Shown in pieces: positions 1-12,026 of a stretch of DNA of 64,000 nt. The notes below the pieces were generated by a model, which did not search any database, was not told the origin of the DNA, and saw only the letters and a list, made by a program, of their open reading frames with translations. The stretch spans positions 248,001-312,000 of the forward strand of contig NC_091869.1 in the NCBI RefSeq assembly GCF_019399895.1, read 5' to 3'. This DNA comes from Cardiocondyla obscurior (taxonomy: Eukaryota; Arthropoda; Insecta; Hymenoptera; Formicidae). Within the stretch, counting starts at the first letter, position 1, and the number at the start of each line of letters is the position of its first letter. Made by a program: the position numbers and the translations under genes.

Positions 1-2811
1 GGGTGACGAATGAGAAATGATTCGACGATTTTGGGATTTTCGAAACATTAATCTTCGGTAAATTGAAAGCGTATGCATGCGTGTAAATGTAGGTGTATGC
101 AAATAATCAACTATCTTTATAAAGATTTTAATAAAATTTTAATTCAACGGTTAATAATTTCTAAAAAATATTAAATATTAAATATTAATTTTTATCGTTT
201 TTATTAAACGTTGTCAAAAGACAATGTACTTTATTAGCTATACTATATCATTCAGTTTGTTTGACATTTTCTTATTAATTTGCTTTTCAGCACTGAGTTT
301 TAAATATAAACCAAAATTTGTAATCTCTATGGCATATAATAGATATAAATAATCATGTTAAAGATGTTTATAATATTATTATCGTGTTTAATGCAAATTT
401 ATTCCCAATTTAACTAACTCTGAATATTGATATTTTTTTAACAGGCTACCAGATATAAATAATTAGTCGGAAAATACTTACATCTTTTTCTAAATTTATT
501 AAAGTAATTTTTAAAAAAACGAGCATATTTTAATTAAAAAAACAAATACTGTAATGTTGTGAATCTGGATTTTTGTCGTGCTAAAGAAAAAAAAAAAACA
601 AACCTGTGACAGCTCTTGAACGTTAATAATATGGATGATTCGAATTTACATGTGATATTTATCAAGGCCGGCGGCGGCGATGAACTTTTTGCGTAGACGA
701 AGTGGTTTTTGCCCATCCTCCGAGAGAAAGAATGATCGAGATCTGCGATAAATTTCTTCTGGACATTTCTTCGTGAAGATTTATATAGGCTAGCTGCATA
801 ATTTATCGCAAGTCCTAAAATTATTTTCCGATAAAATTTAAAGAAAGTAAAAGCATTTGTGAGTGTGATGGTTTAGTACGATTCGGTTTGTAGTATATAA
901 AAAAAAAATATATATATACATATATACATATTATAAAAATAAAGAAATTAAATTATGTTACTTGAAAATGAACTTTATCAGGGGCATCGATAAACCTTTC
1001 GAATGATTTCCTGGTGAGAGTGACAAACGATTCGTGAATTGTATAGATCGGTAAGCGTTTCTGATTTCGACACCGGAAACTGGACCCTGCTTGCCCTTTC
1101 GTCATTTGTTGCAAGCGCGAGATATACATAATCGTTTGTAGCAATTGCATAATTGCGAACGCCAAGCCCGGCCAGTGGAAGCGAAATCGCCGAAAATTCC
1201 ACGTTTCGTTCGTTGTACACCGGTTATTATACGCACATTCCTCACGTCGTCCCGACGTGCGTACACACGTGCACTCGTTTGGTATCGATGCATTATACAA
1301 GCTCTGTGATATTGCCTTCGCATATTTAAAGTTCGAACCGTGGCCAGTATCAAAGATAGTACTTGTAGACAATAAAATTGCCAAATTAACTACTTAAGTA
1401 TGACGTATCAAGTATCAAGTACCTCGTTATTGTTGTGCAAATTGACATAATCGAGATGTCATTATGTATTCGAGGCATTTCGTGCCGTTCGAAAAAGAAA
1501 GTCATTTTCGTGTTCTCGAAGAGCACGTTCGTGCCTCTTTTGTTCCCTATTCCCTTTGTATCATTTATTCGATCGCCTTCCATTATCATTGTTACAAACA
1601 ATTTTGTGAATTTTGTATTGTGCAATGTACAAATCGATGAAAATTAATCACTCGTTTAATTTAGTTCAGTTGGATAATTAATGATTAATTGTTTGTACAT
1701 AAAAGAATTTGATACTCATTTAATTCTTTAGATTCCGCGCTTGCTTTGAAAATTTATGCAAAACTTATGCAACGGGTACAATCATAAAAATATACATATG
1801 CTTTCCCTTTATCTCGAAATAATCTCAAGTACTTTATGTAAGAGTTGATTCCCATTCCTGTATGCACGTTGCATGCACACATATATGTATATATATTTTT
1901 AACTTTACTTGTAATAAAAATTATTGTTATCGTTATTTTAATATTAAAAAAAAAAAAAACAAAAAAAACAAGAAATCTGGAATACATTTAAAAAATCTAT
2001 TTTAGGAACAAAAATATTGAAGAAAGCTATTATAATTGAAATTAAAAGTAAATAGTTTAATTAAGTAATAATTTAGTGAAAACTTGTTTAAGGTATGACA
2101 TAACTATTAACTTTCGACTGTAATATATTTAATGTTGTATGTTAAACAGGTCATTTATCATCTTGTAGACAAAAGACCTTCGGGCGTTGGCCAATTTTCC
2201 TAAATCTGCCATTCATTTTGCTCTATTCCGTAATCAAGGCGAACCATTAATGTCAGCCCGTGAAAATTAAAGGCATGTATTGCCGAAATTTTACAGTGTA
2301 GCAATTTCACAGACTAGCAATGTTGCAATATACATACCTCTTCGTTTCATCGGGATTGAACGCATATTTTCTCACGCTGAGAAACTTCTCGCTTAGATAC
2401 AGACCGAATAAATATAATAGACAATCACATTTGTAAGATATAAATTTAAGTGTGAAAGCCTTCTTGCGATAAATTAGAAGTCATAAACGAACTGCAGATC
2501 GGCGCGGTCAAAATTTAGCATTATGTCCATTATTTCCAAGAGTTGTAGCATTATTTCCAAGAGTTGCAAGGACGCGCGAACTAAACTATTTCATTTATGC
2601 GTAAAGTCTCGTACGTTATGTGCCATTATAAAAATGATAATGATGAGTTCAAGTTAAATATATTATACTGTGCGAATTTAGGTATGTCTCATTTTAAAAT
2701 AATAATTTAGCATTGTTGAACAACAACATTGTTGGCTTAAAAGATAAATTATGATTGCGAGAGGAAATAAAGAAATCGATTCGTTCTTTACGAAAACATT
2801 TACAAAATTGA
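1..2811. other. Intergenic, no gene recognised
   Basis: This AT-rich stretch has poly-A/T runs and no open frame that resembles a protein. The longest frame (about 953-1384, minus) has no recognisable motif, no compositional bias towards coding and no splice or promoter context, so I treat it as chance. The only structure seen is a short direct repeat near 2.53 kb, listed separately. Confidence 0.6.
2528..2569. repeat. 21-bp direct repeat, two copies
   Basis: The unit CATTATTTCCAAGAGTTG plus three bases occurs twice back to back (2528-2548 and 2549-2569). The two copies are identical over their first 18 bases. It is a minor local duplication with no evident function. Confidence 0.85.
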
Positions 2812-2817
2812 TTTATT
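2812..2817 (-). terminator. Poly(A) signal of the cuticle protein gene
   Basis: TTTATT on the given strand reads AATAAA on the minus strand. It lies about 145 bases past the stop codon at 2960-2962. This is a normal distance for the 3' end of a short insect cuticle gene transcript. Confidence 0.6.
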
Positions 2818-2959
2818 CTGTGAATTCGGAGTACTACACGACGAGAGTCGCGCTTTTGGAACGATAGCTCGCCGTGATGGATTTTTCGCTGCTGGGATAA
2901 AGGTTAAGATGGAGCAAGGTGGTGTGTATGTGACTTTTTTTGGGATAGGAGAAATTCAT

Positions 2960-5019
2960 CTAGTAGTGGCCGTAACCGCCGTAGTCCTTAACGACGACAG
3001 GGACCGTTTCTTTGTAGTAAACTGGTTTCGAGACGACGACTGGGACAGGTTGAGGGTACGGAACTGGAACCGGATGGGCGACAGGAACCTAAAAACAAAC
3101 ATAAATATTCATTAAAAATGTGATTGAATTTTGCTTTTTGTTATGTATCGTGCATTAGCTATTCTTTAAATTAAATGTGTTTTTGAATACTACACGCATC
3201 TAATATAACGATGCTACAGTTTCCAATGTAAAACAATATACCTTTCAGAATTGATATAAATAATAGAAATGATAATAATGCGCTTGTGGATAGCGTAATT
3301 AATTAATCAATTGATTTGTATTATTACACACCTGTTATCATTTTAAAGCTTGATAACAGAACATATAACACAGTGAATAATTATTGTTAATAATTATTTA
3401 TTACGCTGTTTAACTGGAGTATTTTTTTTATCGTTAAACGTAATTGTTGATTTATAATTTAAAATATAATTTTTACGTATGTTTATCCAGTCGCGTAACG
3501 TACAAATAAATAACTAAAATTACGATTTTTTATCGCAATGGGTTAAATTAAAATGCCAATTAATCAATGTAAAGAATAAATTAGCAATACTGGAAACCGA
3601 AAGTATGTATGGAAACTGTTAATAATTACGTCTCAAAATCTATTTCTATCTTTCTTCTTGGCAAGCTAAAAAATTATAATGCGTGTGAGATAACACATTA
3701 CGTAATAAATTAACTAAATAATCATAAAAAGTTATTCAAAATTGAGCGGAAATTATGTTAAGATAATTCAAAAGAGCAACGATTTGTTTACAAGTTATCG
3801 TGTCAGATTTCTTACAAAATAGTGTCGTAATTTCTTAAATTTTTTTAGCTCCAAAATCCGTTTTTTTTAATTTATTGGTCAACTTTACATTGATTAGAAG
3901 GAATTAGAAAATGTCAAGGCAAAAGATTAGAATTTCTTACCTTAACGGGGAATGGAGCAGGCACGGGTACTGGCACTGGTACTCTGACGGGCACTTTGAC
4001 TGGAACAGGCTTCTCCACGGGAACCGTGATGGTCTGGGTCTTGACTACGGGGTAAGGAGCTGGCACTGGAACGGCGACTGGAACTGGCCTCGGGACCTCA
4101 ACTGGTACCTACAATTTACAAGAAAAATTTTTTATTTAAACATATACTACAATAAATTATATAATATTTATTTGTTCTCTAGCCTGCTTCGCTAAAACAT
4201 TTAGCGTCCACGTTTTCTCTATTAATTTAATATTTAATAAAGGCATTTTTTTTTAATATTAAAATTAATAGAGAAACATAAACGCTAGGTTAAAAATTGA
4301 AAAATTAACAGGTTGACTCAATATTTATTTAGAACGTAATGTTAAAAATTTATGCTACATGAAAGGTATGTAAGACTTTTTCAACTTTCTGTTGAAGATA
4401 TATGATCTAATCGTCAGTAAATTTATATAAACAATTTATTATTTTAATTTGTGTCTATTATCGGAGAGTAAATAGATTAAGTCTTACCTTAACGGGGACG
4501 GGACGGTCGACGGGAACTGCATGCGGAACTGGAACAGGGACAGGGACGGTCTTCTCCTTGACAACGACACCTTTGCTTCCTTCATAGCCACCATATCCAG
4601 CATATGCACCGTATCCACCATATCCACCATATCCACCATATCCGGCATACCCATCGTATTCACCATAACCACCATATCCACCATATCCATTTAAGTCACC
4701 ATAGCCATAACCATAACCATCACTCAGGCCGAACAGGCCACGCTTTTTGACCGCTTTGTCTTCGGCAGCGAACGCTGCGGAGATCAGCACCATGCAGATC
4801 TGGAAAATTATAAAAGAATATATAACTTGATTTTTTAAGTCAAAAACAGAGTACGGAAAAAATAATTTATATAAAAAAAAAATACGATAGGCTTTTAAAC
4901 TTGAATTTGATGAATAATTTGATAATATATTATGCCCGGAAAATATTCCCAGATGAATTAATCTGAGCACTGTTTCTTTTAACGTCTGAAGACGTGTCAG
5001 CACGTACCAGGGCTCTCAT
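2960..5019 (-). CDS. Secreted GYG/VPV-repeat cuticular protein
   Basis: Four coding exons join in frame: 5019-5008, 4799-4488, 4108-3941 and 3088-2960, giving 206 aa. Exon 1 holds only MRAL. With exon 2 it makes a signal peptide ending near AFA/AED, followed by a basic KKR at residues 23-25 that could be a furin-type site. Residues about 33-80 are GYGGYG-type repeats rich in Gly and Tyr. From about residue 90 the protein is Val/Pro repeats (VPVPVP, RPVPVK, EKPVPVK), and it ends DYGGYGHY. Such low-complexity sequences are typical of insect structural cuticle proteins secreted by epidermis, where Tyr may be cross-linked during sclerotisation (family knowledge). All three introns are phase 0 and the last two follow a PVK, so exons 2-4 look modular. 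It lacks a visible R&R chitin-binding consensus, so the exact cuticle subfamily is unassigned. The TATA box, start and poly(A) signal are all consistent. Confidence 0.9.
4195..4294. repeat. Imperfect inverted repeat in cuticle-gene intron
   Basis: Arms of about 40 bases (about 4195-4234 and 4252-4294) are inverted copies, sharing TAGCGT and TTCTCTATTAATTT on opposite strands. The loop is a short T-rich stretch. It sits in the intron between exons 2 and 3 of the cuticle gene. It could be a small foldback element or a transcribed hairpin; sequence alone does not decide. Confidence 0.7.
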
Positions 5020-5100
5020 GTTGAACGTTACTTTAGCGTGATATTCGCACGTGAGTAAAATAAATCGGTTTCTGTCGTAGTCGGGCTGGAAAACCACCCT

Positions 5101-5107
5101 TTATATA
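5101..5107 (-). promoter_or_regulatory. TATA box of the cuticle protein gene
   Basis: On the minus strand the sequence reads CCTATATAAAGGG, centred about 85 bases upstream of the ATG at 5019. A start site about 30 bases further on would give a 5' UTR of roughly 55 bases. A strong TATA box fits the strongly pulsed expression usual for cuticle genes. Confidence 0.75.
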
Positions 5108-8100
5108 GGAAATTGACTTTCATTTCGCTTACCCTGCGCCCCGCCAATGGCGAAGGAAGCCAACGGCCGATCTATCGCCACACCTACCTAGAGTCTAGCA
5201 CTATTTGCCTACAATATACTGCACACAGATATACGTATGTTATAACATATAATGTGCAACGATTGTATAACACGCTAAACGTACACGAGCCGCCGTTGGT
5301 AAATGGAGCGCGCGCTTAGCCACCACTTTATGCAGATATGCGTGCATATGTGAGTGCATTTCGATGCCACAACCTTAACGAGATAATTTTTTTTTTCTTT
5401 CTTCTTTCCACCCGCCGAGAGATCTTACCTGAATCGTGATGTCACGCGCGTCATTGAAAAATCGCAGGATACTCGTTAGCGATCGATGTCACAACAGTTC
5501 TTTTTCCTTGCAGCAGTTCTTCGTTACGAAATTAAGTGGAATTAGATTAGATGCAGATACATTGTAATTGACGTGCATTTTGCAAATTACGGAATGCATG
5601 TCTTACTGTAATCGTTAAAAGATCGAGCACAGATTTACTTAATAATTTTTATAAAAATTTAAACGTGGCTTTATTCTAATTTAAACAAAGTCTAAGAAAG
5701 TATTAAACTTTAAAAGAAAAAAAAAAAATTAATTAAAATTGAAATTATGACAGAATAACATATTTTTTTAATTAATTCGAAATATCAGTGCTAGCAAAAT
5801 TGCAAGCACAATATTAATTGATAATAGATAATAAAATGTATAATGTAGAAATAAAAAATTTTCTAATTTAGCTAATGCAATGCATGCATGGCGTAGTACT
5901 AATTGTAACAGTGTCGGTTTGCGCAAGATTGCTCAATGCTTCATTACGAAGTAAATCATCTAGTTCACCGTGCTAATATAAATCATGCGTTGCGAGGAAC
6001 GCAGTGTCTTCTATTGCGGTACACTATTATTACGTTACGCGTCTACCATGCAAAATGCAAGCTGTTCAGCAGGTAGCAATTCCGCAGATATCATTGCCAT
6101 CTGAGAGACTGATATGTTGGTTTAATGTTTGAAAAAAAAAAAAAAAGTCATTAATGGCGCAAATCGCAAGCTGATTGATCTATAGCGATTTTATCCCTGT
6201 CTGCCGATTAATTTATGGGCAATCCTTTATTCTTGAGAAATTAATTACTAGTTATTCTCTTGTCCACTGTAAATAATTTATTAATTTGGACATGTATTCA
6301 ATTTTCTTTTAATCTTTTTTTTTACATTTATATACATTTATATACATTATAATAAATTACATAAAAAAAGAAATACGTTACACTGGTCACAAATAGAAAC
6401 AGCGAACTATTTGAATCACGACTGTACGACAAATAAACGTGTAACATTCCCAAGTTGACACAAGACGATTAAGTCTGTCACGTTGGCACGCAGAATAGAC
6501 CCCCTATCGCTCCACTACGCCCAAACAAACGTTTCCTGGTATAATATTTATTTATCTCTCTTTTAGAGCACACTCCGAACGCCAAGTCGCTTGTATATTT
6601 TACGAGCAGCAGTTTAAATCCTTGGGTTGTTAATGGAGTTTTTACATTACTCCTTATTTTTTTTTTTGTTATATTTAATATAAAGCGTTTGCAATAATTT
6701 ATTACAATCGATTTTTTAAACGCTTTTTTTTACCAAATGTTCTTATTAGCTACGTTGTTGTTACACAACGTCACCATAAAGTAAAACTACAGTTTGATAA
6801 CATTTTAATTTTACAGTTTGATAATTCGAATAAATCTGTATTAAAAAAAAAAAACTCGGATATATTGCGTAACTCTTTATCGTCAATGATAAATTAATTA
6901 AACTGATTAATCAGGTCCCTATAGATTTATAATGCAACGTTATTATGATATTCGTCTTTTGACTGTTCGAAACGATAACGTTCTGCTATCTCTTGCTCAA
7001 AGGAAAATTAATCAACTACCTACTATTGCACGACAGCGCAATAATGATAGGGATATTGAACACTCTATTCGGAAAAGGTTTTTGCGGCCTCTTACGATTG
7101 CCAGCACGAGCCCGTGCGCGTATGATCTTTAAATAAGTGCAATTTGTATTGAGTAGAACGTAGTGGTTCACGTCACACGATCGCTCGCGTGTCCGGTTTG
7201 TCTTTGATCGAAGTGCGGTTAATTCGCTAATCTAATGCCAATTCTGATTGAGCTCATTATCTGGTACTCACCACAGGATTGATTAATGCTTATCGCAGCT
7301 CGGCAACTGAATTGTCTATCAAGATGTGTATCTGTAATATCGAGATATACATATGCGCGCCGTAGTGTTTATTACGCTGTTGAATACGAAATCACAGATG
7401 TTTTATTACGTACGCTATTATCTTAAAAATTTAATTATTTGTAATTATTATTATTACTTCTTTTTTTTTAACGACTAAAACACTTTATTTACTTTTTGCA
7501 GCTGGTAAATAATTATTTTATTACAAATTTTCGCGGTAATGTTTTACCATAACGTTCAAAATATAGCGTATAAGTACTGGAATAATAACTGGTTTGACAA
7601 GCTTCGTAGCACTATTAGTTATACATATATTACATGTTATTTTTTTTAAATTAAGTAACGATGACGATAAATGTACATAAATAACAATTTATACATTTAT
7701 CATTAAGAAAGTAATCAGTTTTCTTTGATGTGTGATAAATAAAAGTAAGAACTAGTGTGTACATTGCTACAAAAAGTAAAAACCCGCTATCTTACGGTGT
7801 CAACTTAGCTTTCAAGGATATTTTAATACTTTGACGACACTTTCTTATTAAGTTCGCATTATTCATGGAATATTTTATTACAAATCGTTATATCTGTTGC
7901 TCCTATTATTTCACCTTGCAATCTATGTCTTGCGTGGTTTCAATTATAAAGCAAAGTAAAAAAGAAACTTACATTTGTATTAAAATAAATTTTATATTAC
8001 ATTAAAATCTATTTATTGACTTTAGATTTATATTAAAAATTTTTATATTATTGTAAGCTGTTGTGTAATTTAGCGTAAAAAAAAAGAGAAAAAAAATCGT

Positions 8101-10500
8101 AGACTTGATGAAAAAATACCTTGACGTCATTTCTCGAGAAAAGCGGAAAGGTTACTTAATAAAATAAAAGGCTGGTTTTATTTATAAATTAAAAAAATTT
8201 ATTATCTTTTTTAAAAAACAATGGTTTTTAAAAATAAAAAATCCATGAAAAAAAAAAAAAAATTGTACAAAGCGCAAGAAAGTTATTCCGAAAATTTCAA
8301 TGCTTGAATCAGGGTTTATTACGTCGAATAATTTGAATTAGATAGTCAAGTGGTCGTTCAAGATTTTATACTCTGGATCTACATCAAATAAATAAAAATT
8401 CCTAGAGGTTATCGCACTATGGGCACCCTTGTATCGACGATAAGTTTGATTTAAATTGCGTCAACTAGCTTTTCTCACGCGTAGAAAATCGCCCGTGCGT
8501 GACCAGGCGGTTTTTCGATACGCTCGAGCTCGCATTTATGTCTAATGTGGATCCGGTATACTAATCGATCGACGAATATCACAGAGAAACGTCCAAGTGC
8601 GTTCACGAACTTAGGTGACACACCTCCGGGCATTATTTCCGTCCGGTCAGGGGCTGGTTTTCGATCTCGATAACGCGTTACGCAATCGCCGCACCGCCTC
8701 GGCAACGCCTCGGCTTCGTAAATTCACAGCAGAGAAAATAGATAAATTATTTTTACGCCGGAGAAAATGGAAGTCGACGACAATAGCGAATAGATTCGAT
8801 AACTTAATACGTATATCGCAGCTATAACGTATACGCTAATCACATTTAGGTTCAAGACATGTTACACGCTTTGAACCGTCGAGTTCTTTTGCGTCGCTCA
8901 CAAATAAGAATTTCTTTCGCGCTTAATACTAATTACAGTTGCATTAATATGTGCGAATAATTTATAGTATCGTTAAATAGAACTTTAATTGATAATTTAT
9001 CTTGGAATTCCTTCGGTTTTACATCAGGCGTTGGCAATAAAGACTCCCTCCGTAAAGATCACAATTAGTCTTTCACAACCACGTGATGCAAAATCATTAA
9101 TGATATTCGCGTTTACGATAATTTTTTATTGTAATCGATTCCTCTTTGCTTCACGCTACTTGGCCGGGATATCGCGCTGATATCAGCGCGCGAAATCAGC
9201 GAAATGGTATTAATAACATACTTATACGGGGGCGCGTTAGAAAAATCGGGCAAGCAGGCGTGTTGCAGAACACGTACGTACGTCATTGCCTGCTCGTTCA
9301 AGCCTCAAGAAGAATTTGCCTCGGCGATAATTATGAATCACACGCGACAGACCTCGCAGGGGATTTTGTAACGGAGAGACATGTCATTGCTAATGGTGAC
9401 TTTTCAATACCAGGCTACGCACAAGAACCGCCGACAATGAGCTCTACTATTCCCCGCATTCGTATATTCCACATACTCGCTGTAACAAGTCCACGATCCA
9501 GCAGGATCAAAAGTTTATTTTATTATATTACCCTGCCGGAAATCTCAGGATACGCGGAAGCATGAAGTTCGCGTGACAATCTCGCTGATACCGGAGAAAG
9601 GTCGAATACCGTAGCGTTTTGCAACGGTAGATTAATATGATAAAGCCGGACAAATTGAATAAATGTACGTAAATTTAAACATAAGCGAATTTTAATTTTA
9701 TTATCTTATAATATTTGTATAAAACTAAGCGTATAACAATAAAAATGAAAGTAAATTACGTGAATGTACGTAGGGAAGTATAAATAAATCAGGTTTATTA
9801 TTCAGGTCGGTTAATCTTTTTTTTGTTTTTTTTGTTAACAGGATTTTTGGCTCCCGCCTCCGTTATTCATTCGGCAAGAGCGACTTTTTGGTATTGCGGA
9901 TAAAAAAGGCGCGAGTGCATTACTTTCGGCGATCGGATCGACGTGTGTGCACAAGGTAACGTAACAAGGTAACAAACGACGGACTCGATCCCTGTGTCGC
10001 ACTTACGTAAGATGCAGATCTTGATATAAGTGCGGTACAGTTGCAGTTTTCACCGGCCGGGTCGCCAGAAAGTGAGAGTCACAGTAATGGGATTTGTGAA
10101 GCCGTGTAATTTTTAAAATTGTATCAGAGAATTGATTACAAAGAAAGAAGAAAGAGAAAGAGATAAAGAAGCCGGGAATTCTAAGAAACTGAAAATCATC
10201 CCGAGTGGTCGAAGAGAATCCGAAAAGTTAAACAATCAATCAGATAAAGAATCGAAGCCGCACAGAAATTTATCAACACTCGAGGCAGTCTCAGACTTGC
10301 AGATTTATATTTATAATTGTTTCGTTGTCTTAGAAGATGATAAGAGCGAATGTACGCGCGCGTATATACAGCGGGATACGTATTACATTTATACGCGACA
10401 CACGAACAAGATTTACATAACGCGTAAAAACCTCTTAAAAAAAATATTTAAAAAATATTCTTTTTTTTTTCTTTTTTTTTTTTTTTCTACATTAACAATT
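5108..10500. other. Intergenic, no gene recognised
   Basis: AT-rich DNA with scattered poly-A/T. Frames at 6932-7132, 8475-8705 and 9146-9565 have no recognisable protein features, and no splice chain could be built from them. From about 8.4 to 9.6 kb the sequence is somewhat richer in CpG, with a perfect palindrome at 9173. A long T/C run lies at about 10460-10490. The 5' regulatory region of the cuticle gene is presumably at the left end. Confidence 0.55.
9173..9190. repeat. Perfect 18-bp palindrome
   Basis: CGCGCTGATATCAGCGCG is its own reverse complement. It lies in a locally CpG-rich patch far from any gene I can define. It could be a dimeric protein binding site or chance. Confidence 0.85.
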
Positions 10501-11292
10501 TCCATTCTTCACCTTTCACTTTAACGGTGTTTTCTCGCTCGAGTGGCGCTCCTTTGTCTTTCGGGCCGTCGCGACGTGTAGCGCATGAAACACCTCGTTG
10601 CACTCCGCTGCGATGACGTAACCGCAAAGGCGCATTCTTCGCAAGGACTCCGAGAGCAAGGCGTGGCTGGGTCCGACCGGCTTATCTTTCACGAGGAATC
10701 GCACGTACGCACGTGTGCACACACGCTACTTTTCGGCATGATCTGCTTTTAGCCGGGGCGGATGAAATAACGTTACGCACACCCGGCGAAATCGCGTCGC
10801 GTAACCAACCGTACTTTAAATTTGCAAACGAGAAAAGCGCAGCTTGAAACGAGGAACGATGTCTCTTTACGTTTGAATCGCGTTACGACGTGCCCTTATA
10901 ATTGCGCGCCGAATTGAAGTTGACTGCAAGATCGCCGGTCACGTGACCGCCAAAAGTTATTTAATGAGCCGTCGGCTAGTCGGTGTCGCTCGACTCACCA
11001 CGCATTACCGGTGAGTGACCGAGCCGTGCGGGAGGACGAGCACGTAACGAACGTCGTGCGCCATTTTCCGGTCGCGTAGCAATACCGTGCGTAGTGTCGG
11101 GAGGTGCCGAATTCTACCGTGAACGATCGTGTCAACGCGGCCTCAACGCCGTCGGCGTGGACTCTCTCGATCGCGGATCCGCGCAATGCCTCGCCGGACG
11201 ATCTTCGACCGTAGCTCCGTGACGACATTTGCTTGCTTCGTAATCGTCGCCGGCCGAGTCCCATTCCGCGAGCATCATCGGGTATCAAGGAG

Positions 11293-11342
11293 AGCACCGA
11301 GGAGCACCGAGGAGCATCGGGGAGCATCGAGGAGCATCGAAA
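11293..11342. repeat. 10-bp minisatellite, five units
   Basis: Five consecutive units of the AGCAYCGRGG type, the last degenerate (AGCATCGAAA). This is the internal array of the first duplicated segment. The 10-bp step is not a multiple of three, so copy changes would break a protein frame. Confidence 0.9.
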
Positions 11343-11567
11343 AGTGGACGAGAGGCGTGAAGTACCGGAGGATTATTATTCGAGTCCGCCGTTGTTAGCT
11401 ATGTTTGATACCGGCGACAGGGCGACACTCGTCAAGGTGAAGAAAGTGCCGAACAAGTTTACGATCGACAAGCCGATCTTCGACCGTAGCTCCGTGACGA
11501 CATTTGCTTGCTTCGTAATCGTCGCCGGCCGAGTCCTATTCTGCGAGCATCATCGGGTATCAAGGAG

Positions 11568-11627
11568 AGCACCGAGGAGCACCGAGGAGCATCGGGGAGC
11601 ATCGGGGAGCATCGAGGAGCATCGAAA
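11568..11627. repeat. 10-bp minisatellite, six units
   Basis: The counterpart array in the second duplicated segment. It has six units of the same type, with AGCATCGGGG present twice where the first array has it once. This single unit explains the length difference of the two segments. Confidence 0.9.
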
Positions 11628-11945
11628 AGTGGACGAGAGGCGTGAGGTACCGGAGGATTATTATTCGAGTCCGCCGTTGTTAGCTATGTTTGATACCGGC
11701 GACAGGGCGACACTCGTCAAGGTGAAGAAAGTGCCGAACAAGTTTACGATCGACAAGCCGGTTGCGATCGCGAGTCTGTTCGTCAAACGGACGTTCATCG
11801 ACGTCGCGTTTAATCATATATCGCGTGTGGTTGAGCCTTGTGCTCAATGGTTTAGTGCTTTTGTCTAGTGTATCACGTACGCTCAGTCCTGAGTGTATGT
11901 GTGATGTACGCGCGTGTGTGCGTAACGGATCTTGCCAGTGCAACG

Positions 11946-12026
11946 ATGACTGCCGAAGGAGGATCGGGAGCTGTCGGAGAATCAGAGAGAAATAGCTGTC
12001 GTTCAGCCTGCGTTCGATCATCGCCG
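11946..12026 (+). CDS. Candidate first coding exon of an unidentified gene
   Basis: An ATG at 11946 has A at -3 (CAACGATGA). It opens 27 codons beginning MTAEGGSGAVGESERN, and these run without a stop to a strong donor, CCG/GTGAGTAGC, at 12026/12027 (phase 0). The exon lies at the downstream end of the CpG island, as expected for a first exon with a long 5' leader through the duplicated segment. I do not recognise the peptide. The next exon was not found, so this may equally be an untranslated exon or a chance donor. Confidence 0.25.

Larger units (their letters stand above)
11201..11760. repeat. Tandem segmental duplication, 275 and 285 bp
   Basis: Unit 1 (11201-11475) and unit 2 (11476-11760) both begin ATCTTCGACCGTAGCTCCGT and end CGACAAGCCG. 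They differ by a few substitutions (for example CATTCCGCG against TATTCTGCG, and GTGAAGTACC against GTGAGGTACC) and by one extra 10-bp repeat in unit 2. Near identity means the duplication is recent or kept similar by conversion. Both copies keep the same short frame starting at 11401 and 11686, spaced exactly 285 bases apart, but coding status is unproven. Confidence 0.95.

Noticed and set aside
9146..9565. A 139-codon plus-strand frame
   Set aside because: No domain, no splice or promoter context, and the amino acid composition follows the local base composition.
11293..11627. CRISPR-like repeat array
   Set aside because: Units are contiguous 10-mers with no spacers, in an insect genome. 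This is a minisatellite.
11233..11868. A 211-codon open frame over the tandem duplication
   Set aside because: Its length comes from the repeat itself. The first and second units are not in the same frame throughout (the 275-base unit is not a multiple of three). The 10-bp array would shift the frame with each copy change, and the peptide resembles nothing I know.
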